Made by a program: the position numbers and the translations under genes. The notes under the pieces are model-generated. The model saw nothing but the letters and a program-made list of their open reading frames with translations. It was not told the DNA's origin and did not search any database. DNA of 64,000 bases from Serripes groenlandicus (Eukaryota > Mollusca > Bivalvia > Cardiida > Cardiidae), in assembly GCA_031761405.1 (NCBI GenBank), contig JASEVX010000011.1:22378503-22442502 (forward strand), read 5' to 3'. Numbering within the stretch: the first letter of the stretch is position 1; each line of letters begins with the position of its first letter. This document shows, one piece after another, positions 52,739 to 63,860 of this stretch.

Positions 52739-52880
52739 CAACCCTTTCCCACATACAACAAATCTGCAGCTGTCAACTTGGAAAATATCTAGCCAAAATT
52801 ATGAATAATATCTATGAACCAAAACTTAATTATAGGTTGAACAAATTGTGGCAAAGGGAGAGGTTGCATGTTGGAGGGTG
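52739..52880. repeat. MITE copy, 5' half
   Basis: Starts 'caaccctttcccacatacaa' and reaches 'caaattgtggcaaagggaga', then passes into the tandem array that follows. Confidence 0.65.
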
Positions 52881-52905
52881 AACGGGTACATGTTGTACTC
52901 TTGAT

Positions 52906-54300
52906 TGAACTTGCTGGTTTTCTATTTGTTTCCTCTTCAGAAGACTTCAACCATTTCCCACATCAGGGACGTAGATAAGAGGGATAGGAAACTCCACCTG
53001 TACACCTGTTATCTGGTTAAAATATCATACATAGAAATAAAATTGTCCAAATTTTCACATTTTGTAGCAAAAAAAACCTTGAAGTCACAATTGGCACATA
53101 AACAAAACATACATATTCTGAAAGCTTAACATTTCAACTTAGGTAAGAGATACAATGAATACCTGGAATTTCTTTGTATTTTGAACAATGACTGGTTTAA
53201 AAGACACAGATATTGGGATTTCTGAATTATATTAATTTTTTTCCAAAAATTAATAGACTGACATTTTTCATACGGATAACATATTATCAAAACCTGTAAT
53301 ATATTAAAATATTTTTATCTACTGCAATAGAAGAATGTTTAAACTTCCAGAAAATATTTTTTTTATTTTCATATCTTGAATAGTTTTTGAGTTTTACTTG
53401 CTACAAATGTCGGCACGGGTGATATTTTAGTATATCATTTAGTTACTTATCCCTCTTATCTACGTCCCTGCCCACATGTAACAAATCTGCAGCAGACAAA
53501 ATTCAGAAAATCTCTTTAAATTAAAGTTTAATTATTGAAAAGAAATGAAAACATTGTTGAAAAATATGTGTAAAAATTATATTTGTTTTATTATCATTCT
53601 AGTGCTCCAAGTATTCTTATATTTTACACTCTGTACTCAAATTTAACTTGCTGGTTTTCTATTTGTAACCTCTTCAGAAGACTTCAACCATTTCCCACAT
53701 GTAAAAAATCTGCAGCAGATGGAAAATCTCTTTAAATTAAAGTTTAATTATTGAAAAGAAATGAAAACATTATTGAAAAATATGTGTAAAAATTATATTT
53801 GTTTTATTATCATTCTAGTGCTCTCAAGTATTCTTATATTTTACACTCTGTACTCTGATTGAACTTGCTGGTTTTCTATTTGTAATCTCTTCAGAAGACT
53901 TCAACCATTTCCCACATGTAACAAATCTGCAGCAGGGGAAATATAGAATATCTCTTTAAATGAAAGTTTAATTATTGAAAAGAAATGAAAAAATGATTGA
54001 AAAAGTTGTGTAAAAATTATATTTGTTTTATTATCATTCTAGTGCTCTCAAGTGTTCTTATATTTTACACTCTGTACTCTGATTGAACTTGCTGGTTTTC
54101 TATTTGTAATCTCTTCAGAAGACTTCAACCATTTCCCACATGTAACAAATCTGCAGCAGAGGAAATATAGAAAATCTCTTTAAATTAAAGTTTAATTATG
54201 GAAAAGAAATGAAAAAATTATTGAAAAAGTTGTGTAAAAATTATATTTGTTTTATTATCATTCTAGTGCTCCAAGTATTCTTATATTTTACACACACAAA
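52906..54300 (+). repeat. Four-unit tandem array, 217-225 bp period, derived from MITE plus flank
   Basis: Units begin 'aacttgctggttttctattt' at 52906, 53645, 53862 and 54086. Each includes a MITE start ('ttcccacatgtaacaaatct' type) and 'gttttattatcattctagtg'. The first step is long because a 507-bp element plus 7-bp duplication inserted; without it the step is 225 bp. The array ends near 54300. Confidence 0.82.
52964..53470. mobile_element. hAT-like MITE with 23-bp perfect TIRs
   Basis: The left end starts CAGGGACGTAGATAAGAGGG then ATA; the right end is its exact reverse complement. Flanking 7-bp repeats cccacat lie at 52957-52963 and 53471-53477. CAGGG ends and near-8-bp duplications are typical of the hAT superfamily; a 7-bp match here may be an 8-bp site with one change. 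The interior is AT-rich with no transposase. Confidence 0.87.
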
Positions 54301-54427
54301 ATGTATAGAGTCTGAGACTAATGTGATGAGGTCATATCAGTGCTTGATTTCTGAGCTGTTTTATACTTTGTATATATATGTTTATCATGTTAGTTTTCAG
54401 ATTCCGATAAATGGACCTTTGCCTTCA

Positions 54428-54634
54428 AACCCTTTCACACATACACAATAAATCTGTAGCAGACGACTTTGAAAACTTCTAGGCAAAAATATGGAAAAAT
54501 CTCTAAAGATAAAGTTTTATTTATTGAATAAAGTTGAACACATTGCGGAAAAAGGAGATTTCTTTGGCTACAAGGGTTTCAAAGAGACGCCTGCTGCAGA
54601 TGAATCAAAATGAATCTACAAGTGGGAAAGGGTA
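54428..54634. mobile_element. Palindromic MITE copy
   Basis: Runs from 'aaaccctttcacacatacac' to 'caagtgggaaagggtata', with 'ctgtagcagacgactttgaa' and 'gacgcctgctgcagatgaat' arms. Confidence 0.75.
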
Positions 54635-54960
54635 TATTAATTAAATAAAAATTGCAACTAGAACTTGATCAAGAATTTATTAAATTCTTGTGTCTAGTAA
54701 AGATGCTGAACAACTTTACTATATTATTTTTTTAGTAGTCCCAATATTAAAACGGTCTGTTCACCCTTAGTCATCAGCAAAGTTCAAAATATTGTTGTGT
54801 TATTGTCTTTTAACGCATTGTAAATTCAATTTCTGCATTAATGCTTTGTAAATTCTTTTTCTGCATTAAAACTCTTGTTTGTTCTTGGTTTAAAGTTAAT
54901 TTCGATATAATTAATTAGAATCTTTGTTTATGTTGTGTCATAATATCAGAATCCTTGGCC
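54635..54960. other. Non-coding
   Basis: AT-rich, with a short local repeat ('ttaacgcattgtaaattcaa', 'ttaatgctttgtaaattctt', each followed by ttctgcatta). No gene. Confidence 0.5.
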
Positions 54961-55672
54961 TTTTTAGATCACCTAGAGCCAAAGGCTCAGGGTGAGCTAT
55001 TCTGATCACTTTATGTCCGGCGTCCGTCGTTAACGTTTAGCTTTTAACATCATCTCCTCCTGAACCACAAGACCAATTTCATCCAAACTTCACAGGAATG
55101 TTCCTTTGGTGGCCTTCTTTCGAAAGATTGTTCAAGGCATACTGTTTGGTTGAAAACATGACAGTCAGGAGGCATCAGAAAAGGGGCAAAATGACAACTC
55201 CTACCATTCCACTCGACCAATTTCAACGTTACTTCACAGGAATGTTCCTTTGATGGTCCTCTTTCAAAATTGTTCAAAGACTGAAATTGAGAAAATAGGC
55301 AAACTTTAAAAACCTCCATCTCCATAATCCATTTGTCAGATTCCAATATAATTTGGCAGAAATGTTCTTTAAGTGACTCTTTACAAAAACTGTTTAAGCC
55401 ATGTTGATTTCGTTGACAAACAGGGCAGCAAAGCGGCATTAGGAAAGGTGCAAAATGACAACACTTTATAATTCCATTCTTATTAAATTTCTTGTTAGAT
55501 TTCAAGATACAAATAGCTTTTACTGATAAACTATTTCTTTAACTGAGTGTCGACTCCTTGCAGTTTCATTTGAACTCTTAATCAAATTTTCACAGATATT
55601 TGCAGTTAAATATTTGCTTCTAATTTACTATCATTCAGGTGATCGATTTAGGGCCATCTTGGCCCTCTTGTT
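54961..55672 (-). mobile_element. Hairpin-ended element, family B copy 2
   Basis: Starts 'tttttagatcacctagagcc' with aaaggctc and ends 'agggccatcttggccctctt' followed by gtt. It is the inverted counterpart of 5826-6627, with shared interior phrases ('gggcagcaaagcggcatta', 'aactgtttaagccatgttga'). Confidence 0.83.
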
Positions 55673-56519
55673 AGCTAACCTGTCACGTAGTGTCAAGGTT
55701 GGCTTTTGTGATCGCCCTTCGTCCGTCGTCTGTCCACAATTTCTTGTGAACACGATTAAGTCTTCATTTATTATCCGATGTTTACCAAACATATTCAGTA
55801 GCTAGATATACATGAGAGGTCGGTTCCTTTTAAAACCAGATCCAGCAATGCATGACGGGATTATGGCCCTTTAAAATTGGCAAAATTGCTATAATTGACC
55901 TTCTGAACAAGTTAGTCATCATTTATTATCCGATGTTTACCAAACTTATACAGTAGCTAGATATACATGAGAGCTCGGCTCCTTTCTAAATATCCGTTTA
56001 TGCATGACTGGATTATGGCCCTTTAAAATTGGCAAAATTGCTATAATTAAACTTGTGAACAAGATAATGTCATCATTTATTATCCGATGTTTACCAATCT
56101 TATACTTTAGCTAGATATACATGAGAGCTCGTTTCCTTTTGAAAACCATTGTTGGATGATGCAGATATTGAAAACAGAAATTCTACCTTTACATTCGATC
56201 CTGGAGAAGGTCAACGACCTCTCAGTATTTTTCAAGATTAAGATTCAGAATGTTCCTTAAGTGACCCACTATCAGATTCCTTCAAGCCATGTTGATTGGT
56301 CGAAAAACATGGCCGCCAGGGGGCGATGCTATTTTGCCTTATATTGCTTGAGTGAAAACTTAAAAAATCTTCTCCCCCGAAAGTGTTTGGCCGTTTTTCA
56401 AATTATTTTGTAGAAATATTCATAGGGTGACCCTCTATCAGATTCTTTCAAGCCATGTTGATTGGTCGAAAACTATGGCCGCCTGGTGAGCGATCAAGGA
56501 CCATCATGGCCCTCTTGTT
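55671..56519 (-). mobile_element. Hairpin-ended element abutting the previous one
   Basis: Starts 'ttagctaacctgtcacgtag' immediately at the end of 54961-55672 and ends 'ggaccatcatggccctcttg' followed by tt. The core mixes two families: the 161-type unit ('ctagatatacatgagagctc', 'gattatggccctttaaaatt') and the 165-type unit ('catggccgccagggggcgat'). Confidence 0.82.
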
Positions 56520-56987
56520 GCCCTGCCCCGCTTCCAGTGCTCGAACCGAGGAGTGCGGTTGTTGAACCATAATTTCACCTGTGCCCTAGCAAACGCTGCT
56601 TCCTTGGATTCGAAAGAAGAGAGCGATCCGTGGGCCTCGAAATATCCCTTTGGAATCTCTGGCAAAGAAGAACATATTCGAAGTTGTGAGTGTTCTTTTC
56701 GGCATGGCTGCATATACATCATGGTGCGATCCCTTTACATGGCGACTAAGATCTTGGGGGTATCTGAATTCTCGTTGATCAGAGTTCACGCACCAAGGGA
56801 AAATTACTCCTGCATCTGTATGTTGGGCCTTTATCATAAGATTGGTTAAGTCGTGTTTCGTAAGGAAGGTAGCGGTGCACTTCTCACAGGCATATTCCAC
56901 CTCATTTATTGGCTTCCTGGACCGGGCGGAGGGTAGTTGGAATTTCCTTGAACCTGCAAATAGATTCCAGATAATGAGAACTAACAT
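56504..56987 (-). pseudogene. Broken C2H2 zinc-finger reading frame
   Basis: On the minus strand a frame starting after a possible acceptor 'atctatttgcag' near 56957 encodes YACEKCTATFLTKHDLTNL followed by a second finger-like stretch FRYPQDLSRHVKGSHH. Both fingers lack a canonical ligand (a His position is Leu in the first, a Cys is missing in the second). A frameshift near 56665 separates ARDSKG from a downstream frame with FARAQVKLWFNNRTPRFEHW. The frame ends where the hairpin element at 55671-56519 begins. It may belong to a host gene fragment or to the downstream part of the gypsy element. Confidence 0.5.
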
Positions 56988-57433
56988 AAAAGGGTATGTT
57001 CATATGTAGACTTATTTTACATTTTAAAGCAACTGGTATCGCACTACATCTGTGGCTGATGATATTTATATAAGCGTCATTCACTCTTAACTCGACTTCT
57101 CCTATTCAGTAATCTCCATATTATATCACTGGTGCATCACACAAAGTAAGTAAATCGCGGGTGGGTAATCAATCCTCCCTCATTACTTACAAAAGGCCAC
57201 CCCCCACAAAAAAAAGTACGTGCACGCTTACCAACATCAAAAGTCGAGTTGTAAAACACCTATCTCTAAAAAATATCCTATATCCAACCATAAATGTAGG
57301 CAACAAATACCATACTTAATCATTCTATTCTTCAGTATCTAGATTATCTACCTAACTGCTATTGTTGAGGATGTGGGGTTCTATGTGACTGCATGCAATG
57401 TAATTTGATGTGCATGAAGTGACCTTTTAAAGT
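56988..57433. other. Non-coding; possible gypsy 3' flank
   Basis: Nothing definite. It lies just after the gypsy pol end in element orientation, so an LTR could be here, but I cannot find a matching copy on the other side. Confidence 0.35.
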
Positions 57434-60400
57434 GACTAATTTCCAACCATGGAGGCTCTGGCTGAGGACAACCATGTAGGAACATTCGAACATTTGTACA
57501 AGGTAAGTCTGTCGATGTGGATTGCTTTTGCAGGGTTGCTAGATGACCGTTTAATCAAGTAGACAAGATCGTTTATTTGCTTAGTGACAAGGAAAGGGCC
57601 TTTCTACTGGGGAGATCATTTATTGAAAACCCCTGGTCTCCTTGCTGTATCATGTAGCCAAACTAGGTCTCATGACTTAACTGCCCGTTTCCTAGCATGT
57701 AAATCATATTGTCGTTTCCTATATTGGGTTTTCTTTTTGAGAACTTTGCGAGCTGATTCGTGTATAATTGGTGACATTCTCACATGTGGTAATCCCAACT
57801 TTATTTTCAATTACAGGGTCTGGGGTCTGGCCAGTACTGACATGTTGGGTGGACCTATACGCCATCATAACCTGAGGGCATCCAAAGTTCATTGGATCGA
57901 GCCGCAATACATACTCAACATTACACCGAGAGTGCGGTTAAACCGTTCTACTGTTCCGGTTGACTGTGGATGCATAGCCGTAGACCTTGTGTGATTCATA
58001 TGAAAAAGCTTGCACATGTCTTCAAAAAGTTTCGAGACAAAGTCTGATCTACGACCACTGTGTATTTGCATGGGTACACCAAATCGCGATACATATTCAT
58101 TGGCAAATGCCTTTACTATCGTTTCAGATAACTGGTTTGGAAGTATTATGGCTTCTGTGTATCTAGTGAAACAATCACAGATGATAAGGACAATTGCATT
58201 CCCGCTACGTGATCTAGGCAAAGGACCAACAATGTCTACGGCACAAATGCTGCCAAAGTGGGTATTGAACCCATGGGAGATTTATGGGGTTTAGCAGGTT
58301 TGCGCCCTGCGCCCTGTGCATTGATGACAACTAGAACATTAGCTTTCAACATCACGTTTCATTGCAGGCCAGTAAAAGGATTGCTGACTTTTAGCTAACA
58401 TTGTAGACGGAATATCATGCACGTGGTTCATAACAAGCCTACGATGCTCATCAGGCACGATAAGTTGAAGATGCTCATTTTGGTTATTATTATGCCAAAT
58501 GCGAAAAAGACATTGATCTATCATAACGAGCCGGTCCCACATTCGCCAGAGAGTTTTGGTTGTATTAGAGCGCCTAACAATATGTTGCAAAGTGAGTCTT
58601 TTACTGGACTTCTCAAGTTGGGTTATGTTCGGATCTAACGACTGATCGGACCTCTGCTGCCGTCGTATTACTTGAAGAGACAATTCTTTTTATTCCAAAC
58701 AACGATTGCTTGAAAACTTGGATCAGGCGTTGGAAAAACTAGATCTTCCGAATTTTCTGCATCAACATTTTCACTTGTATTCTGCTGTTTAGAGCATTTC
58801 GTACATGGCACTCGTGAAAGTGCGTCTGTATTCCTGGCTTGTAAACGAGGCCTATGTTTAACTGTCAAATTATATGCGCCGAGGATTTAAAACCACCTGG
58901 CCACTTGCCCTGTCGGTTGTTTAAGGGTTTCATCCAAGGCACTACAGCATTATCAGTTCTGAATAATACTGGTTGACCATACGAGTAGTGGTGAAACTAT
59001 TTAAATGCATGAATTACAGCAAGAAGTTCTTTGCGTGTTACACAATAGTTTTGTTCATGTTGATTAAATCTTTTACTGCTGTACGCAACCGCGGTTTCTC
59101 TATCATTTTGAATTTGCGAGAGCAATTCCCCGGTTGCGAAATTACTGTCATCAGCACTGGGTACCCTAATATTGGTGCGGAAATCAATGCCTGTTTTAGA
59201 GTTGTAAAGGCATTTAAACATTCTTTACTCCCTTTAAATTTCGCACTTTTCTCAGCTTGTTTGTTGAGGGGGCGGCGATCTTGGAGTCCTGTACAAAGCG
59301 TCGGTAGTACGAACAGAGACCTTAAAACGAGTTCACATCTTTCGCTTTGCGTGGCGCGGTCCAATTCTTAACGGAAGCTATCTTGTCTGGGTCGGTCGCA
59401 ACGTTGTCTTCAGACACTTAATGTCCTTAAAATTTAACTTGTTTTTGAAATAGAACACACTTTGAAGGTTTACATTTTTCAATTTGCTTGCTTAAGTCAG
59501 TAATATGTAACATTCGTGAAACATTCGTCTACAGATTTACTTTGGGTGAAAATATCATCCATGTAAAGAAACATTCCACCCATTGTAAGCCGCATAAGAC
59601 GTTTTCCATTAGACGCTCAAATGTCGATGGGGACATTTGCGAGACCGAAACTCATTACCTTAAACTGGTAAAGCCCCATAGTGGTAACACAAGTCGTTTT
59701 TTTCCTGTCTTCTGGCGACATCCCTACTTGCCAGAACCCGCTATTAAGATATATGGATCCAACGTACTTCGATCCAGGCAACGCGTCTATACAGTCGCCA
59801 ACCTGCGGGGTTGGATATGCATCCTTTCTGTAGTCAATTCAAAACCTTGGAATTCCGTCTTTCTTAGTAATTAAGACTTCGGGATAGGACCATGCGCTAC
59901 TTGAAGGCTCTACAAGACGTCTTTTTAATATTTTGTCAATTTCTTCCTTTTCCATTTGACGCTTTCCCAAAGGTAGGCGTCGTGGGGGTTGACGAATTGG
60001 TTGGATAGTTACTGTGTTAATCGAATGCTGGACCATGTCAGTTCTATCGATATCTTTCGGATTCTTAGAGAAGACAGATTGATATTTAAACAGGAGGTTA
60101 TGAAGACACTGTCGTTTTCATTATGCGATTCACACGTACCAAGATTCGTAAGTGTATGTACTGTTATTTCGTTCGGTCCGTAGTTTAACAAATTCATAGT
60201 AAACGTGCGTGATCGGTTGTCGACGTTTCCTCCCTTAACACAAACTTCGCTTTTCGCCATAAGTTCAATGGATGATTCAATGTAGCCATATTGGGCCAAA
60301 TGCTTTCTCAATGGAATCCTAACTGACACGGGCTTTCGGGCGTGTGATGGGTTTCGAAACGTTTGCTGTAATTCGACTCTGTATATCCAGTTAGATTGTC

Positions 60401-61440
60401 CACCAGTCCAGAGAAGAATGCTTGTGTTACCCATCATAAGACACGATCGTCTGTAGTTTATATTATCCACAATCTGTCTGAGGAAATCCTGACATAAAAT
60501 TGTCGCAGATGACGAACGGGATATCGAACCGCTCACCGGTCATTTCCACTACAAAGTCGACGCTTCCCATCACAGACATTGGTTCCACATTCACAGTTTT
60601 AAGAACATTAGATATAGGACGAAGTTGAACAGCACGTTCCCAGCCAATTTATCTCATTTTAAAATATGAAATCAAGGATTCTGTTGCATCACAGTCTATT
60701 AACAAAATTATGGTGAGTGCTCCCACCGTACATGTAACATAAACACCAGTATCGTAGTGGTTAAATTGTGATCCTGAGCGCGCTGAGTGAACTTCATCCA
60801 CTCTCTTACTACAAGTATAAGGGCCTATTTGTTGATAATCTCGATGGCCCTTGGCCAATACTGCCTGCGCAGATTAGTTTTCCCGACATCGGACTAGATC
60901 GAGAAATGTCGGTATTATTCGCATGACCCGGTGCTGTACTCATGTTGTTTGTGTGATCATTTATTCGCGTTTTGTCTATAATTTTGTTTGTCGAGGTCTG
61001 TGGTTCTGGTAACGCGGACATGATCCTCAAAAGTGTATATTGTTGAAACTTGAATTCTTGGGCGCGCTTGCAGATTCTATTTTGTCGAGATGGATTTCTC
61101 GTGCGTTTGATTACTGTTATCGGTATCTGGTTTCTCATCTCGACCCACAGCCGAATCAAACGCACAAACATTTGAAATTGAAGATACGAGAATCGACTCG
61201 TACCTTTCTATTGCAGAAACGACTTCATTAATTGTCCTGCAATTGTTATCCATGCTTCTGCACTTCATTTCAGAAGACACTTATTTGTAAAGATGGTTTA
61301 CAGCTTGCCGTTCTTGTGAGATATGGTCGAAATCAGATAGGCGTTTTGAGCGAGCTGACGAAGGCCATCTGCTAGAGAAGTTATACGTTCGCCCTTATTG
61401 CGACGTCTATTATTCTGTCTTTAGTTACAGATTGATGAAC
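57434..61440 (-). mobile_element. Decayed Ty3/gypsy retrotransposon
   Basis: In element order on the minus strand: gag-like remnant (about 61440-60800), degenerate aspartic protease region (about 60750-60650, active-site triad altered), reverse transcriptase (about 60050-59400), RNase H (59221-58860), integrase zinc-binding region (58683-58339), integrase core (58221-57889) and C-terminal pol end near 57440. Many frameshifts and stops interrupt it. No paired LTRs or tRNA primer site were identified. Gag, protease, reverse transcriptase, RNase H, integrase is the Ty3/gypsy gene order. Confidence 0.87.
57719..60050 (-). pseudogene. Ty3/gypsy pol remnant (RT, RNase H, integrase)
   Basis: Recognisable landmarks: the reverse transcriptase start motif region at 60036-59839 (KRRLVEPS, ITKKDG); the catalytic YMDD encoded at 59565-59554; RNase H with VAYSSKRFN near 59080; the integrase zinc-binding pattern with HDIPS near 58410; integrase core with VPMQIHSGR near 58070 and the PQSTGTVERFNR block near 57950; AYRSTQH near 57860. 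It is split over at least six frames, so no functional polyprotein is encoded. Confidence 0.87.
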
Positions 61441-62410
61441 CGCAGATTATGTTTTCAACACTTTAATTCGTATACACGTGGTGAAAAACTAGTAAAGAAA
61501 AAAGCAAAACCATTGCTATAAAAGAACAATATCCATTAAAGTCTCATTAATCATCCACTCAACCTTTCTAGTATTAACTTAACCTCAAAAATATAGGCAA
61601 TTTTACTCCAAGAACTCAAATAAGACCAGACTATCATAAATCACAATCAATAATGTATGCACGTTTTGAACAATGTATTTCCTATTGTTACAAACAACAT
61701 CCATATTCACTATGATCATTCGCTTAAAAATAAATCCTGAATTCGCCACATACAGTGAAGCGTATCAATATGTAATTCCTGTTAGGCACGTTATTCACAT
61801 TGACCTACGGAATCCGCTTTTAAATAAAAACAAAAACATCATGTGACCAAACAATTCCGTTGGAATGACCCTGACCATTACACGCATGGTGCAACATTTA
61901 CGAAACCCACATTCACGTGAAATTTTCATGCATAAAACAATAAGATCAAAATGACGGGTCAAACTACCGATTCTTCTCGATAAATTTACCAATATGTAAT
62001 CATAAAAATAACATCAAAACAACCTTACATCGTCATTTCAGGCGGATGGCGACTAAAATCAATTGAAAGCCGATACACAGTCATGCGGTCTCATAACCGG
62101 AAATATACTAAAACACGAATACCGTAGAATACATCCGACTATAATAAAAGGAATCAAACAAAGTGTTGAAAGTATTCTGCACACTCCCGGCCTGATATGA
62201 CAATATCACCCTTAATAAAATTACAATCAATCAACAAACTCAACTTATCTCAGAAACCTAACTTATAAAGTCTGAAAATAAGATAACATGACTAAGATTA
62301 CGAATCATCAACCTTCAGTATAAGAAACATTAAAACTTAACAACAGTCTGTTTTCAGCACGCACATTCAGCTTATTCTGTCAAAAGAATCACAACCTCAC
62401 ATACTGGTCT
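61441..62410 (-). repeat. Possible BEL/Pao LTR region
   Basis: This stretch follows the BEL/Pao pol end in element direction and precedes the gypsy gag remnant. It is AT-rich and without genes, as an LTR would be. No second LTR is in the window to define its ends, so this is placement only. Confidence 0.35.
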
Positions 62411-62423
62411 AGTGTACATTTTC

Positions 62424-63155
62424 CTATCTGTCAACTTTGCGTACTCGCCCATCGTCACTTTTGAACACTTGAATAATTATTCCAATTGGCCAGTCATTTC
62501 TATGCACAGACTTGTCGCGTAAAAGTACAATGTTCCAAACCCTTGTAGCGATACTTTCTTGTTCCCACTTCCGTCGAACTTGCAAAGTAGGCAAATATTC
62601 ATTCTTCCAACGCTTCCAGCACGAATTGGCGAGATGTTGCACACACCTACACTGTTCCTTACACACACCTCTAAGCAACTTATCACTACAATCTTCATCT
62701 TTAGTGTTCATGGATAAAATTGGCAAATGACAATCAGGATCACATGACACCGGACCAAGAGGTCTAGCATTGATAATTGAGGTAATTTCTGCAAGAAGTG
62801 TTGTCAGTATGTCATCAGTATGTCATGAGTCAAATGTTGAACATTCCAAAGATGATTGTTTAGAATCCGCGGAGGATTGAAAATCTAGTTGATGCCCGAT
62901 TCCTGTATGTAATTCTTGACGGGCCGGTCTCCAACGCTAATGATGTTGCCTTTCAAATCCTTAACAGATTCAACAAAGTGTATACCACAATCACTGCGGA
63001 TGACTTTAACTTCACCACTGATAGAACAAAACCGCCTCAAAGCGTTTATAAAACAAGATGACGTCTTCTCTTCCAATACTTCAATATGAACTGCTCGAAC
63101 CACTAAGCATGTTATTAGCAATGCCCATCGCTTGGAATTAGCCTGATCACCCCCG
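62424..63155 (-). pseudogene. Truncated BEL/Pao pol: integrase and C-terminal domain
   Basis: At 63155-62885 the minus strand reads RWALLITCLVVRAVHIEVLE, with FINALRRF and IRSDCG, the BEL/Pao integrase core. At 62790-62424 it continues with INARPLGPVS, WKRWKNEYLP and NDWPIGIIIQVF, the C-terminal domain (DUF5641) of BEL/Pao polyproteins. Part of the integrase between is deleted and frames change. Everything upstream (gag, protease, reverse transcriptase) is missing; the copy is cut at a gac-rich microsatellite. Confidence 0.85.
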
Positions 63156-63268
63156 AGTTCTACAGACAGACAGACAGACAGACAGACGGACAGACAAACA
63201 GACACGGACGGACGGACGGACAAACCGAAATTAATAACCCCCCTTTTTTTCTTCGAAAAAGCGGGGGA
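63156..63268. repeat. (CAGA)n / (CGGA)n tract with hairpin end
   Basis: The tract 'cagacagacagacagacaga' passes into 'cggacggacggacgg' and then a GC-poor hairpin 'cccccttttttt...gcggggg' at 63239-63268. The hairpin is close to the 3' end of the element at 1931-2895, so this is likely the 3' end of a relative inserted beside, or replacing, the BEL/Pao 5' part. Confidence 0.7.
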
Positions 63269-63290
63269 TAATAAAAAAATCCACTCCAAC

Positions 63291-63431
63291 CTTGTTAGTT
63301 ATGCGTCCTCCTTTTCGCCCCTGCATGAAGGAGTTGAGAGCATTTTTTTGTTCACACAGGGCTATCCCGCCAGGACAATCTGTACAGTAAAGTACGGCTG
63401 CACTCAACTCACAGTCCTCACATACTCTCCC
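63291..63431 (-). CDS. Probable B-box zinc-finger exon (TRIM-like)
   Basis: On the minus strand an acceptor 'ttatctttttcag' at 63432 precedes GRVCEDCELSAAVLYCTDC followed by PGGIALC. The C-x2-C ... C-x2-C spacing with LYCTDC is typical of B-box zinc fingers in TRIM-type proteins. The donor side (AACAAG|gttgga) is weak, and a repeat hairpin follows at once. Other exons would lie beyond 64000 (5') or have been lost. It could be a fragment. Confidence 0.5.
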
Positions 63432-63453
63432 CTGAAAAAGATAATATAATATA

Positions 63454-63640
63454 TCCTTTTCCCACATACAACAATAGTAAAGCAATGACTAGGAGAATAT
63501 CTAGATAATTTGTTTTGAATTATCTGTATTTTAAAATATAATTAGTGAAATAAGTTAAAAACATTGTGGCAAAAGGAGAAATTGCTCATATTTTAAAAGT
63601 TGTCTGTTGCAGATGCATGAATATATGGCAAATGATTTTA
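63454..63640. repeat. MITE copy, degraded
   Basis: 'ccttttcccacatacaacaa', then 'aacattgtggcaaaaggaga' and 'aaagttgtctgttgcagatg'. The terminal GGGAAAGGG arm is decayed. Confidence 0.6.
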
Positions 63641-63860
63641 AAAGACCTGTTAGAAAAGAAATATATGCAATATTTTAAATATCCGTGGTTTATTTAAATC
63701 TTGATAAAGACCAAGTGGTCGGAAATTTGATAATTAAAGAGTTGATATAAAGTGATTTACTAACTTTATGTTAAACTGACTTTGCTCCCTTTGGAAGACC
63801 TAATATACAAAGATTTTTATTATCCCTATATTTATAGAGATTTTAAATGGTTTTGCCTAT

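Noticed and set aside
57434..57503. Forward exon with start codon and perfect gtaagt donor
   Set aside because: It is the antisense of the gypsy pol C-terminal end.
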